From: Aquisphaera insulae
Lineage (GTDB): Bacteria; Planctomycetota; Planctomycetia; Isosphaerales; Isosphaeraceae
Length of the DNA: 64,000 bases
Reading direction: 5' to 3'
Assembly (NCBI RefSeq): GCF_011064615.1
Contig: NZ_JAALJH010000006.1
Coordinates: 1 to 64,000, forward strand
Made by a program: the position numbers and the translations under genes
Shown here: in pieces, positions 26,674 through 35,866 of the stretch
How the letters are laid out: every line of letters begins with the position of its first letter
Numbering within the stretch: the stretch's first letter is position 1
Notes under the pieces: generated by a model
Seen by the model: the letters and a program-made list of their open reading frames with translations, nothing else
Told to the model about the DNA's origin: nothing
Database searches by the model: none

Positions 26674-27393
26674 TCAGAGCCGGCGCCGCCGCCTCCGCCA
26701 GGATGCCATGCCCGCCATCCCCAGCGCGGCGAGCGACAGGCTGGACGGCTCGCAGACGGCAACATGCGAACGGGTTGCCTCGAGGTACGGCGCATCGAAT
26801 AGACCCGTTGCGCCAAAAGGGGTCTCCGCGAAGCCATCGTTCAGGGTAACCGTCACGACCAGATGCGAATGCCCCGCCAGAAACCCCAGGTCGCTCAGCA
26901 TTCCGAGATCAATCTCGGGATTGAGGTCCCAAAGGGAGAGCTGATATGTCGGATCCGACGGGGACAGCACCGGCGGACCAGTATTGGTCCACAGGCGTGA
27001 ATCCGAGGCGCTCAGGGTAACGGTCGCCGTGGCGTAATTGCTCTGTACAAAAATGATGGGGACATACAAGGAAATTGGCGCGTCCGGGTCGAGATCCGAG
27101 ACATCGAAGCTGACCGATGACCAACCCTTCGTGTAAAGCCCCGTTCCGGCATAGTCCCAGCCACTTACATAGGTAACCAGACTCGCGGGGCCGGGCGTGA
27201 CGTTCCAACTCGTCTCGGGAGGATCGCCACCCTGGACCTTCTTGGCGTACTGAAAGAACCCCGTCGCATCGCCGAAGATCTGGTCCGCACGAACCGACGA
27301 ACAGAAGCTCGCGCTCGCGAGCACAACGACCACTCCGGCCACAAATCGAAGCCAGGTTGACCCCGCGTCACGATCCACGGCTCCCCCCCACAT
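26674..27393 (-). CDS. PEP-CTERM sorting-domain protein
   Basis: 239 aa from the ATG at 27393 (27432 and 27456 are possible; none has a good ribosome site). A signal peptide (FVAGVVVVLASASFCSSVRA) leads to a beta-rich secreted body. The C-terminus CEPSSLSLAALGMAGMASWRRRRRRL is a PEP-CTERM signal: a Pro-Ser motif, a hydrophobic span and an Arg cluster. Such proteins are cut by an exosortase and placed at the cell surface or in extracellular polysaccharide. No exosortase is in the window. The body has no recognised domain. Confidence 0.85.
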   Translation of the reverse strand: MWGGAVDRDAGSTWLRFVAGVVVVLASASFCSSVRADQIFGDATGFFQYAKKVQGGDPPETSWNVTPGPASLVTYVSGWDYAGTGLYTKGWSSVSFDVSDLDPDAPISLYVPIIFVQSNYATATVTLSASDSRLWTNTGPPVLSPSDPTYQLSLWDLNPEIDLGMLSDLGFLAGHSHLVVTVTLNDGFAETPFGATGLFDAPYLEATRSHVAVCEPSSLSLAALGMAGMASWRRRRRRL

Positions 27394-27740
27394 ACAAATT
27401 GACCGGAACAGGATTCCTTCAAGCTGCGCCATGCCAGCTACGACCAGAGATGACACCAGACAGACATGAATGTCCAGAAACGGACAGGGGCCGTCAAGTG
27501 GGGATTTCTTGATCCGACAGAGACCGCCTAATCAGAAACACGCGCGCGTACCTTGGCAACTTTGGCACGATTCGCGGGTGCACCGGCGCATCGCTTGATT
27601 CGCGGAATCACCGAATGCGCAGGCTCCCAACCTGAGTTCCGGCCCTCATCGATCGCGATGATGACCGGACGGGGTGGCGGATCAAGCCCGGCCTGGTCCC
27701 GGTTCGAGGAGTTCGAATCGACGACCCGGTTCCCCGCAGG

Positions 27741-28925
27741 TCAGGGGGCGAGGATCGGCACCACGCTCCTCTGGAGTCCGCCCGTCGCGTGGACGGCCCC
27801 CTGGGCATCGACGAAGACGTTGATCTCGCTTCGGACCCCGAATTCGGCCTGATAGATCCCGGGCTCGACCGAGAAGCAGGTCCGGCGGAGTACGAGACGT
27901 TCCTCGTGGGTCTCCAGGTTGTCCATGTGGGCTCCGTTCCCGTGGACTTCCTGGCCGATATTATGGCCGGTCCGGTGCACGAAGTAGTCTCCGTACCCGG
28001 CATCGGCGATGACCTTCCTGCAGGCGTCGTCGACCTCCCAGCCCTGAAGAGGCCGCCCCTCGGCGAAGGCGGAACGAACCAGCGAGACCGCGGCGTCCCG
28101 CGCCCTTGCGACGATGGCGAAGATCGTTTCGTATTTTTCGGGGACCGATTCGCCGACGAATCCCACGCGGGTGAGGTCGCTGTAGACGGCCCTCGGGCGA
28201 TCGACCTTGCACCACAGGTCCACGAGGACGAAGTCGCCGCGACGGATCTCGAAATCCTTGCCGACGACCGGCTCATAATGCGGGTCGCCGCTATGCGGGC
28301 CGACGCCCACGATCGGCGGGGCGTAGGTCGTCATCCCGTGCTCTGAAAAATGGTCCATGATCGCGGCCTGCACCTCGGTCTCCCGGATTGATCCTCCGCC
28401 TCCGGTCCTCTCGGCGATGAGCTTCCAGACCATGTCGTAGGCGGACGTCGTGCAGGCCTCGGCCTCGAGGTGCATCCGCCACTGGTCCTCGTCCCAGGTC
28501 GCCTCAAATTCCTGGACCAGGTCCCCCGAGGATGCAACCTCGATCCCATGGGCGCGGACCATCTCGATCGTCCCGGCATCCACCTTCGAAATGTAGGGAT
28601 TGGACACCCGCGGGGCATACTCCATCGCAACCCGCGTCGTCCCCGCGGTCATCCGGCCGACGCCCCCTTCGAGGTCCTGCCAGGTCAGGTAGATCGACTT
28701 CTCACCCGGGAGGTGGTCGAGGGCGGCCGGCTCGATTCGATGGACGAGCTTCTTCGGTTCTCCCCGGGCGGGAATCATGTAGAAGATCCTCCGCGACCCG
28801 GGCGGCTTCGCGTCCAGGTCGAGGATCCGCCGGGCGAGAAGATTGCTCCCCCGGAAGTCGTACAGGAGCCAGCCGTCGAGGCCGAATTGGCGCAAACTGC
28901 GCTGGATCGCGTCGAGGTCGAACAT
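27741..28925 (-). CDS. M24-family metallopeptidase (Xaa-Pro peptidase-like)
   Basis: 394 aa. The N-terminal creatinase-like domain is followed by the pita-bread catalytic domain. All five metal ligands can be seen: two Asp (VLVDLWCKVD and YSDLTR), His in RTGHNIGQEVHG, Glu in SVEPGIY and Glu in VRSEINVFV. It probably removes N-terminal residues before Pro in the cytoplasm. I chose the ATG at 28925 with GGGAGG 8 nt upstream; the open frame continues about 140 residues further but is low-complexity. A related but metal-ligand-free M24-fold protein lies at 57363-58643. Confidence 0.92.
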   Translation of the reverse strand: MFDLDAIQRSLRQFGLDGWLLYDFRGSNLLARRILDLDAKPPGSRRIFYMIPARGEPKKLVHRIEPAALDHLPGEKSIYLTWQDLEGGVGRMTAGTTRVAMEYAPRVSNPYISKVDAGTIEMVRAHGIEVASSGDLVQEFEATWDEDQWRMHLEAEACTTSAYDMVWKLIAERTGGGGSIRETEVQAAIMDHFSEHGMTTYAPPIVGVGPHSGDPHYEPVVGKDFEIRRGDFVLVDLWCKVDRPRAVYSDLTRVGFVGESVPEKYETIFAIVARARDAAVSLVRSAFAEGRPLQGWEVDDACRKVIADAGYGDYFVHRTGHNIGQEVHGNGAHMDNLETHEERLVLRRTCFSVEPGIYQAEFGVRSEINVFVDAQGAVHATGGLQRSVVPILAP

Positions 28926-29050
28926 CGAGGAAACCTCCCAGCCTTGCGGATCAGGATTCAACGCCCGGCATTCATTCCCTTGAACCCCACGAAGCCGAGC
29001 TTTCGAAGAGGCCACGTCGTCCGCCGCCCGGTTCGCGGAGCGTCTCGGCC

Positions 29051-30238
29051 TCAGGCCGGGCGGAGCACGAAAGCCTCCGGCGGACGACCGGGTCCGCGGC
29101 TCCCGGTGCCGATGATCCAGCCGCGATCGTCGATCATCCTCGGGGAGCGGAGGACGAGCTTCTCGGGCGTCCTGGCCAGCGACGTGAGATCGAGCATCCG
29201 CGAGCCGTCGTGGAGGAAGCCGCGCAGCTCCCCCCTGGTCGTCTGGTAATTGCCGACCACGTGCCCGTGCCGATTGACGGACGTTGCGTCCGAGGTCCAG
29301 CCGAGCTTCTTGTCGTGGAGGTCTCGTGCGACCTCGTCGCGGCCCCCCCACAGGCAGGCATGCCGCGGGAATTTGTCGAATTTCCAGCAGGCCCCGGCAA
29401 TCGCCCCGTGGCCGGCGATCGAGGCCGCGAACGAATCGGCATCGTTCGCCTCGAATTCGGTCGGGAGTTTCAGCCGGACGGGTCCATCCGGGGCCGGCCA
29501 GATCACGGCGTGATTGCGGCGCGCCGAGTAGCTATTGCCCACGGCATGGCCCGCTCCATTGAGTGCCATCGCGAGCGAGCCGGTATCGTCCGCGAGCGGG
29601 CTGAGCTCGCGCCACCGGCCCCCGCCCGATTCGACGAGGAAGCCGCGGATCCGGGCGGGTGGGGCCTCGGCATAGCCGGCGATGGACCCATGCTCGTTGA
29701 TCGCGTAGGCGTGGCTCCCCTGATATCCCTCGGGCATCAGGGCGTCCCATCGCCATTGCGAGGGGGGCTCATCGGGCCGGTTCGGCCAGAGGAAGCCGCC
29801 GAGCTGCTCCCCGGGGGCGAGCCGAGCCTCGCCGACCACGTGTCCGCGACGATTGAGCGCGACGGCCCGGCTCCACGTCGAGGACGACATGTCGATATCG
29901 CGGCATTCTTTCTCATCAACGTGCCAGATGGCGGCGTGAGACGGTTCGTCGTGAACCTTCCCGTCCCGGGCCCCGACGGTCATCGTCCCGCAGACCCAAC
30001 CGTGCTCGTTGATCCAGGCGGCGACCTCGGCCCCCCTGGGGCACGGGACCAGTCGGTAGGCGTGTGCCGTGCGAGCGGAGCCTCGCTCGGCCGGCCCCGC
30101 CTCCGGGGGAGTCGTCCCGGCCACGTCGACCGGCTCATGGCTCGGTGGCGGCGCCTCGGGGCGACCGCATCCCGCCGCGCCATAAACGATCGGGCCGATC
30201 GTCGACCCCAGCCAGTTTCTCCTCGAGATCCCGCCCAT
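29051..30238 (-). CDS. HAF-repeat exported lipoprotein
   Basis: 395 aa. The N-terminus ISRRNWLGSTIGPIVYGAAGC combines a twin-Arg-like pair with a lipobox-like end (Cys24). The body carries repeats of the 'probable extracellular HAF family' type: AAWINEHGWVCG, AVALNRRGHVVGEA, AYAINEHGSIAGYA, MALNGAGHAVGNS, TSVNRHGHVVGNY. These form a beta-propeller-like surface protein of unknown function. GGGGACAAC lies just before the start. Confidence 0.85.
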   Translation of the reverse strand: MGGISRRNWLGSTIGPIVYGAAGCGRPEAPPPSHEPVDVAGTTPPEAGPAERGSARTAHAYRLVPCPRGAEVAAWINEHGWVCGTMTVGARDGKVHDEPSHAAIWHVDEKECRDIDMSSSTWSRAVALNRRGHVVGEARLAPGEQLGGFLWPNRPDEPPSQWRWDALMPEGYQGSHAYAINEHGSIAGYAEAPPARIRGFLVESGGGRWRELSPLADDTGSLAMALNGAGHAVGNSYSARRNHAVIWPAPDGPVRLKLPTEFEANDADSFAASIAGHGAIAGACWKFDKFPRHACLWGGRDEVARDLHDKKLGWTSDATSVNRHGHVVGNYQTTRGELRGFLHDGSRMLDLTSLARTPEKLVLRSPRMIDDRGWIIGTGSRGPGRPPEAFVLRPA

Positions 30239-30290
30239 GTTGTCCCCAGGATCAGGAGGGGATGCAGCGATCCTCCGACGGCAGGGGAAG

Positions 30291-30364
30291 TACCGGGGTG
30301 GGGACTCGAACCCCAGACCTGCGGATTATGAGACCGCCGCTCTGACCAACTGAGCTACCCCGGC
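30291..30364 (-). tRNA. tRNA-Met (CAU), probably elongator
   Basis: On the minus strand: acceptor GCCGGGG / CCCCGGT with a G1-U72 wobble, D-arm AGCTCAGTTGGTCAGAGC, anticodon loop CTCATAA giving CAU, T-arm TGGGG-TTCGAGT-CCCCA and discriminator A. The last pair of the anticodon stem (31-39) is a T-T mismatch. The paired position 1 argues against an initiator tRNA. A lysidine-modified tRNA-Ile cannot be ruled out from sequence alone. Confidence 0.92.
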
Positions 30365-30677
30365 ATGGCGAATCGAAGATCGTTCGCCCTGGGGAAAGAG
30401 AATATCAGACCTTGGCCGTCACTTCAAGCAAGCGGAGACTTCTAGCCAAATGATCATCAGCGCGCCGGTGCCTCGTCGGTCGAGCAACTCCCTGCCCTGG
30501 GTCGGCTCGATGCGGCGACCCCTCCCGGATCGGACCGCATCCGGGCTGTTCAGGGCGTCCGGGATCGTTTCTACTTCTCCCTGGCGACGATCACCGCGAC
30601 GGCCGCTCCCCCACACCGGCTCGGATGCTCGCACGGGCGGGCCGGCTCGCTTCCAAGACCCCTGAGCGATCACCACG
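30365..30677. other. Intergenic region between tRNA-Met and ettA
   Basis: No gene is supported. It must hold the divergent promoters for tRNA-Met (-) and ettA (+). I see no palindrome or repeat of note. Confidence 0.35.
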
Positions 30678-32351
30678 ATGCCTCCGCAGTACATCTTCCA
30701 GATCGAGAAACTCTCCAAGGCTTACGCCAAGAAGGAAGTCCTCAAGAATATCTGGCTCTCTTTCTATCCCGGGGCCAAGATCGGCGTCATCGGCGGCAAC
30801 GGCTCGGGCAAGAGCACCCTCCTCCGCATCATGGCCGGCCTCGACGATGACTTCATCGGGACCGCGAGGCCCGCCCCGGGGACCACGATCGGCTACGTCC
30901 CCCAGGAACCGACCCTGGATCCGAGCCTGGACGTTCGAGGCAACGTCGAGGCCGCCGTGGCCGAAACGCGATCCCTCCTCGAACGATTCGACGCCATCAA
31001 CGCACGGATGGGAGAAGGCCCCGACTCCGACGAGCTCGACGAATTGCTCGAGGAACAGGCGAAGGTCCAGGACGCCATCGAGGCGCACGAGGGATGGGAC
31101 CTGGATCGACGCATCGAGATCGCCATGGATGCGATGCGGCTCCCCCCGGGCGATGCCGACGTCTCGAAGCTCTCGGGCGGGGAACGGCGTCGCGTCGCCC
31201 TCTGCAAGATCCTCCTCGAGCGGCCCGATATCCTCCTCCTGGACGAGCCGACCAACCACCTGGACGCCGAGAGCGTCGCCTGGTTGGAACGGCACCTCTC
31301 CGAATATCCCGGGACCGTCATCCTGGTCACGCACGATCGCTACTTCCTGGACAACGTCGTCAAGTGGATCCTCGAGCTCGACCGGGGGCAGGGAATCCCC
31401 TGGGAGGGGAATTACTCGTCCTGGCTCGAGCAGAAACAGGCCAGGCTCGCGCTCGAGGAGAAGCAGGAGAGCACTCGGCGCAAGCAGCTCGCTCGCGAGC
31501 TCGACTGGGTCCGGATGTCGCCGCGGGCCCGCGTCGCCAAGAATCGGGCGAGGCTCCAGCGATACGAACAGCTCGCCGCGCAGGAGGCCGAACGTCGCGA
31601 CGAGGCCATCGTGCTCCAGATCCCGCCCGGCCCGCACCTCGGGTCGCTCGTCGTCGAGGCCGAGGGGCTGGCCAAGTCCTACGGGGAGAACCTCCTCTTC
31701 GAGGACCTGAACTTCCGCCTCCCCCCGGGGGGCATCGTCGGGGTCATCGGCGCCAACGGCGTGGGGAAGACCACGCTCTTCCGCATGATCGTCGGCGACG
31801 AGAAGCCGGACCGTGGCGTCCTCCGCGTCGGCGATTCGGTCTCGATTTCCTACGTCGACCAGAACCGCGACGCGCTCAATCCGGAGAACACGATCTTCCA
31901 GGAGATCACCGGCGGCATCGATCCGGTGGTCCTCGGCAAGCGGAAGATCCCGGCCCGGGCCTACGTGGCGACCTTCAACTTCAAGGGGCCCGACCAGGAG
32001 AAGAAGGTCGGGAAGCTCTCCGGCGGCGAACGGAATCGCGTCCATCTCGCCAAGCTCCTCAAGAGCGGCGGCAACCTCCTGCTGCTCGACGAGCCCACGA
32101 ACGACCTGGACGTGGACATGCTTCGAGCCCTGGAAGAGGCGCTCGTGGATTTCGGCGGCTGCGCCGTGGTCATCAGCCACGACCGCTGGTTCCTCGATCG
32201 GATCGCCACCCACATCCTCGCCTTCGAGGGAGACAGCACCGCCGTCTGGTGCGACGGCAACTACGACGCGTATGAAACCCAGCGGCACGAACGGCTCGGT
32301 ACCGACGCCGATCAGCCCCACCGGATCAAGTACAAGTCGCTGAGGCGTTGA
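30678..32351 (+). CDS. ettA: ABC-F protein EttA, energy-dependent translational throttle
   Basis: 557 aa. EttA binds the ribosomal E site and couples the first peptide bond to ATP/ADP levels; it has no membrane domain. Two ABC domains are seen: Walker [10 protein letters not shown] (39-47), signature LSGGE and [10 protein letters not shown], then Walker [10 protein letters not shown], signature LSGGERNR and [12 protein letters not shown]. The arm region between (REDs such as [10 protein letters not shown]) and the linker with [17 protein letters not shown] match EttA. Length is typical (about 555 aa). Confidence 0.95.
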   Translation: MPPQYIFQIEKLSKAYAKKEVLKNIWLSFYPGAKIGVIGGNGSGKSTLLRIMAGLDDDFIGTARPAPGTTIGYVPQEPTLDPSLDVRGNVEAAVAETRSLLERFDAINARMGEGPDSDELDELLEEQAKVQDAIEAHEGWDLDRRIEIAMDAMRLPPGDADVSKLSGGERRRVALCKILLERPDILLLDEPTNHLDAESVAWLERHLSEYPGTVILVTHDRYFLDNVVKWILELDRGQGIPWEGNYSSWLEQKQARLALEEKQESTRRKQLARELDWVRMSPRARVAKNRARLQRYEQLAAQEAERRDEAIVLQIPPGPHLGSLVVEAEGLAKSYGENLLFEDLNFRLPPGGIVGVIGANGVGKTTLFRMIVGDEKPDRGVLRVGDSVSISYVDQNRDALNPENTIFQEITGGIDPVVLGKRKIPARAYVATFNFKGPDQEKKVGKLSGGERNRVHLAKLLKSGGNLLLLDEPTNDLDVDMLRALEEALVDFGGCAVVISHDRWFLDRIATHILAFEGDSTAVWCDGNYDAYETQRHERLGTDADQPHRIKYKSLRR

Positions 32352-32378
32352 TCGATTTGGAGGGGCGGAGGCCCTCTC

Positions 32379-33842
32379 ATGAGGGAGTTGCTTGCAGGGC
32401 GATTCAGGCGGCTTGGCCCGGCCTACGCCATCGCCATCGTCGCCTGGCTCATCCTCTCGAGGTGGCCGGGGCATGCCCTGGTGTACGCCCTCCAAAAGGG
32501 CGCCGGGGCGCCATGGCTGAGGCGGGCGGTCCTCGGCCTCCCGGAGTACACGGACACCACGGGGAGCTTCTCCCACTGGGATGACAAGGCGGCCGCGGTG
32601 GCGATCGCGCTGGCATTCCACCTCTTGCTGGTCGTATGGCTCGGGGCGCGGCGGGATTCGAGACGGCTCGCAGACGACGGCAGTAGCCGGGCGGTCGCGG
32701 TATTCTCCTTCTTCTTCCTGATCTACACGGCCGCCTCCGGAGCGATCCAGGATTATGTCCTGTACCTCGTCTGCTGGCAGGAGGTGGCCAGAGGGAATGA
32801 CCCCTGGTATTTCACCACGGGCGTCTTCGGCACCTACCCGCTGAATGCGTACGGGCCGCTCTTCAACGTCTTCGCTTTCCCGGCGTTGCTCAATCCGCTG
32901 CTCCCGAAACTCTGCTTCGCGATCGCGTACCTCGGGTTCGTCGGACGGCTGTTCAGCACCCCGGGGCCCTCGAAAACCCGGTCGCGAGGCGAACTCGCCG
33001 CCTGGTTCTTGCTGGTGGCGAATCCCTACTTCTGGGTGGAGATCGCCCATTTCGGACATTTCGACGTCATCGTGGGCATCCTCTGCGTGGCGGCCGTCAC
33101 CGCGCGAGCGCGTGATCGCGACCTGAGCTCGGGCACCTACCTGGCCCTGGGGGCCCTGCTCAAGTATGTCCCCCTCTTGCTGGTCCCATTCGTGGCCCTC
33201 GTCCCTCCTCGGCATCGCTGGCGGATCGCGTTCGCGGCCGCCGGGATCACGGCGGCCGGCCTGGCCATCAGCGTCCTGATCTGGGGACCCTCCACCTTTC
33301 GTCCCATCGTCTTCGCGGCCCAGCGGCCTTCGCATCATCTCTCGATATTCCGGTTCCTCAACGGCCGCTATTCGCCGTTGAGCGGCCTGGTTCTGCACGA
33401 GAACCCCGCGAACTGGGCTCCTGCCTTCCTGATCCTGGCCCTGGGCATCGCACTGGCCTGGAGCGAACGACAACGGCTCGCCACGCTCCCCGCCGGCGCC
33501 CTGGCGATGGTCATCACCGCGCTCCTCTATCAGGCCGGATTCACGCAATACCACATGGTGGGCCTGCTCCTCTTGACGTGGTGGCTGGCGACCGATCCCC
33601 CACCTTCCTGGAAACGGAGCCTGCTCGTTGCCGCACTGGTCCCCTATCTCGCGTGGCTGGGGACCTTCGACGTCCTGTGCACCACCCTGCCCATCGACGA
33701 TTACGGCATGCAGGAATGGACGGGGCTCCTGACCTTCTTCCTCGGGGTCGTCCTCATCGCGGCCATATCGATCTCGGCCCCGAGGGCCCCGGCAGGGCAC
33801 GCCGGCGTGCCGGACCCGGACGCCGACCCGCCCCCCCGCTGA
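32379..33842 (+). CDS. Multi-span membrane glycosyltransferase-like protein (GT87-like)
   Basis: 487 aa with about ten transmembrane segments. HWDDKAAAVAIALAF, NPYFWVEIAHFGHFDVI and LALGALLKYVPLLLVPF resemble GT-C polyprenol-phosphate-dependent mannosyltransferases of the GT87/DUF2029 kind, which work on the outer face of the membrane. The sugar and acceptor are unknown. The C-terminal tail is Pro- and Asp-rich. It begins 27 nt after ettA and may be co-transcribed. Confidence 0.75.
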   Translation: MRELLAGRFRRLGPAYAIAIVAWLILSRWPGHALVYALQKGAGAPWLRRAVLGLPEYTDTTGSFSHWDDKAAAVAIALAFHLLLVVWLGARRDSRRLADDGSSRAVAVFSFFFLIYTAASGAIQDYVLYLVCWQEVARGNDPWYFTTGVFGTYPLNAYGPLFNVFAFPALLNPLLPKLCFAIAYLGFVGRLFSTPGPSKTRSRGELAAWFLLVANPYFWVEIAHFGHFDVIVGILCVAAVTARARDRDLSSGTYLALGALLKYVPLLLVPFVALVPPRHRWRIAFAAAGITAAGLAISVLIWGPSTFRPIVFAAQRPSHHLSIFRFLNGRYSPLSGLVLHENPANWAPAFLILALGIALAWSERQRLATLPAGALAMVITALLYQAGFTQYHMVGLLLLTWWLATDPPPSWKRSLLVAALVPYLAWLGTFDVLCTTLPIDDYGMQEWTGLLTFFLGVVLIAAISISAPRAPAGHAGVPDPDADPPPR

Positions 33843-34195
33843 ACCACCCCGCCGGTATCCCGCCACGCAAAATCATCTGAACATTCATCAAGAATTGATT
33901 TTCGTGAGCAGGTGCCTTCGCGGTGGCCGGAAACGCCATTCCCACCGCAGGGTCCTCTCCGCCCGTGCCGAGGCCCCGATGGCCGTCGCTCTAGCTCCCG
34001 CGGGCTCGGATGCCGGCCGGGATCGTGGTCCCGGGCTCGAACCCCACGGTTTCGCCGGCTTGGTACTGGTATTGCAAGGTAATCCCTCCGACGTGAGAGG
34101 CGACGGTCGGACCGGATTCCCTGCCGCCTGGCACGGGGAGCCGGCCTCGTCGCCTTGAACATGTTCAGGATCCATGCCAGCAGGAGAGACGAGGA
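33843..34195. other. Intergenic region upstream of the EF-hand gene
   Basis: No gene is supported. It contains the 12-bp palindrome at 34156-34167, listed separately. The rest shows nothing I can name. Confidence 0.35.
34156..34167. promoter_or_regulatory. 12-bp perfect palindrome, possible operator
   Basis: TGAACATGTTCA lies 28 nt before the start codon of the EF-hand gene. Perfect palindromes of this size often mark dimeric regulator sites. No regulator can be assigned. Confidence 0.3.
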
Positions 34196-35062
34196 ATGCA
34201 ACGCAAGGACATCTCGAAGATCGGCACCGCGGCGGCACTGACGGGCCTGCTCTTCCTGGGCTCGGCCCGGGCCGCGGATAAGGAGGTCCCCGGCCCGATC
34301 GACAGCGCCGAGGACCTACAAAGCCTCGGTAAGATGCTCTTCAAGCTCGCCGACACCAACAACGACAACCAGATTTCCCAGAAGGAGGCCATCGACGCCG
34401 GCAATCTGCTGGCGGGCGGCTTCTTCTTCCGGGCCGATGCCAATGGCGACGGGACCGTGACCAAGGCCGAGGCCGACGCGGCCCGCGAGGCCCTCTACGC
34501 CCAGAAACCCCTGCTCCGGTTCGTCCTGGAGCGCGGCAAGGCCGAGATCAACAATCAGGCCGCCCAGGGCGTGGCCCCGAAGCCCGTGAACGTCTTCGGC
34601 GTCTTCGACTCCAACTCCGACGGGAACATCTCCGCGACCGAGCTTCGCCAGGCGGTCCAGACCTCGATCCAGGGGCTCTTCACGGTCGCGGACAAGAACG
34701 CGGACAATCAGCTCGACGTCGCCGAGGTGAACCAGGCGGTCGTTGACGCGGGTAGGACCGGCATCCAGGCGGCTTTCAACAGCGCCGACGCGGATAAGAA
34801 CGGGGCCGTGAGCCAGGAGGAATTCGATCGCGCGATCATCAATCCGGCCCACGTGATGTTCCGGATCCTCGACGCGAACAATGACAATCAGATCTCGCAG
34901 GACGAGCTCCGGAGCGGCAGCCAACTCCTGCTCCGCGAATTCAAGGCGATGCGGGTGCCCGAGCCGGCCAACTCGATCCCGAATCAGGTCCGCCGCCTGA
35001 CCGAGCCGTCGACTCCCGCGCCGGCGCCCCCGGCCAATTCCAGCCTGGCCTCGCCTCGCTGA
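34196..35062 (+). CDS. Secreted EF-hand calcium-binding protein
   Basis: 288 aa. A signal peptide (TAAALTGLLFLGSARA) is followed by six EF-hand-type loops: DTNNDNQISQKE, DANGDGTVTKAE, DSNSDGNISATE, DKNADNQLDVAE, DADKNGAVSQEE and DANNDNQISQDE. Most keep the acidic or Asn ligands at 1, 3, 5 and the final Glu at 12, so calcium binding is likely. The C-terminus is Pro- and Ala-rich. It probably acts outside the cytoplasm as a calcium sensor or buffer. GAGAGACGAGGA lies upstream of the start. Confidence 0.88.
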   Translation: MQRKDISKIGTAAALTGLLFLGSARAADKEVPGPIDSAEDLQSLGKMLFKLADTNNDNQISQKEAIDAGNLLAGGFFFRADANGDGTVTKAEADAAREALYAQKPLLRFVLERGKAEINNQAAQGVAPKPVNVFGVFDSNSDGNISATELRQAVQTSIQGLFTVADKNADNQLDVAEVNQAVVDAGRTGIQAAFNSADADKNGAVSQEEFDRAIINPAHVMFRILDANNDNQISQDELRSGSQLLLREFKAMRVPEPANSIPNQVRRLTEPSTPAPAPPANSSLASPR

Positions 35063-35093
35063 GGACCAAACGGCAGGACACCCGCTAGACCTG

Positions 35094-35146
35094 GAATCCG
35101 CAACATTCCCCGTCCCACAACATGGGGCGGGGAGGTTCGCGGATTC
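35094..35146 (+). terminator. Two-tier stem-loop after the EF-hand gene
   Basis: An outer 8-bp stem GAATCCGC / GCGGATTC (35094-35101 with 35139-35146) encloses an inner 9-bp stem CCCCGTCCC / GGGGCGGGG (one G-U) with a 7-nt loop. It lies 31 nt after the EF-hand stop and 41 nt before the CBS start. It may terminate the first or form a leader structure of the second. There is no U-tract. Confidence 0.5.
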
Positions 35147-35186
35147 GGACCCTTCGACCCCCTTCTATCCCCCCGGAGACACGCCG

Positions 35187-35696
35187 ATGCCCGAGCCCAT
35201 ATCCGCGGGCGAGCCGTCCGGCCCCGCGGTGGCAACCATTGAGCGGGCGCCCGCCGAGTCGGACTTCGTGAATCCCTTGATTCGCGTCGCCGACGTCATG
35301 ACCACGGACCTGAGGACCTGCTCGCCCCACAGCACCGTCCTCGAGGCGGTGATGTTCTTCCGGGACGCCGATTGCGGCGCGATCCCGATCGTCGACATGG
35401 GAAAGCCTCTCGGCATCCTCACGGACCGGGACGTGGCTCTGGCCCTGGCGTCCTACCCGTCCGACCTGGCCCGGCTCCCGGTCGGGGACCTGATGACCCC
35501 GGAGATCGTCAGCGTCAATCAGGATGACACGATCTCGGTCGCCATGGACCTGCTCGGCGATCACGGCATCCGGAGGCTCCTGGTCGTCAACGGGGATGGC
35601 GTCCTGGTGGGCGTCCTGAGCTGGAGCGACCTGGCTCCCCACCTTTCCCCTTGCGGCCTCGGGCGCGTCCTGTCGCGAATCGTCGAGAATCGGTAG
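35187..35696 (+). CDS. Tandem CBS-domain protein
   Basis: 169 aa. Two CBS domains fill residues 33 to about 160: VADVMTTDLRTCSPHSTVLEAV ... GKPLGILTDRDVALAL, then VGDLMTPEIVSVNQDDTISVAM ... LVGVLSWSDLA. Such stand-alone pairs bind adenine nucleotides and act as energy sensors. The partner is unknown. It lies 170 nt before the CoA-disulfide reductase gene. Confidence 0.88.
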   Translation: MPEPISAGEPSGPAVATIERAPAESDFVNPLIRVADVMTTDLRTCSPHSTVLEAVMFFRDADCGAIPIVDMGKPLGILTDRDVALALASYPSDLARLPVGDLMTPEIVSVNQDDTISVAMDLLGDHGIRRLLVVNGDGVLVGVLSWSDLAPHLSPCGLGRVLSRIVENR

Positions 35697-35866
35697 TCGA
35701 CGCGGCAGGACACCTCGCTTGGCCCGGAGGCCGGAAAAACCCCGCGAAGGCGCATTCGCCCCGGCTCCGGTTCGGATACAATCGGGCCCGGGGCGGCACC
35801 GTTCGCGGCCGCCAGGAATTCGATCGTCACGCGCCCGCGACGAGCTTCCATTCCTGGAGATTCAAC

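Noticed and set aside
30591..33866. 1091-residue open frame on the - strand over ettA and the glycosyltransferase
   Set aside because: It is antisense to ettA with all ABC-F motifs; its composition is that of a mirror frame.
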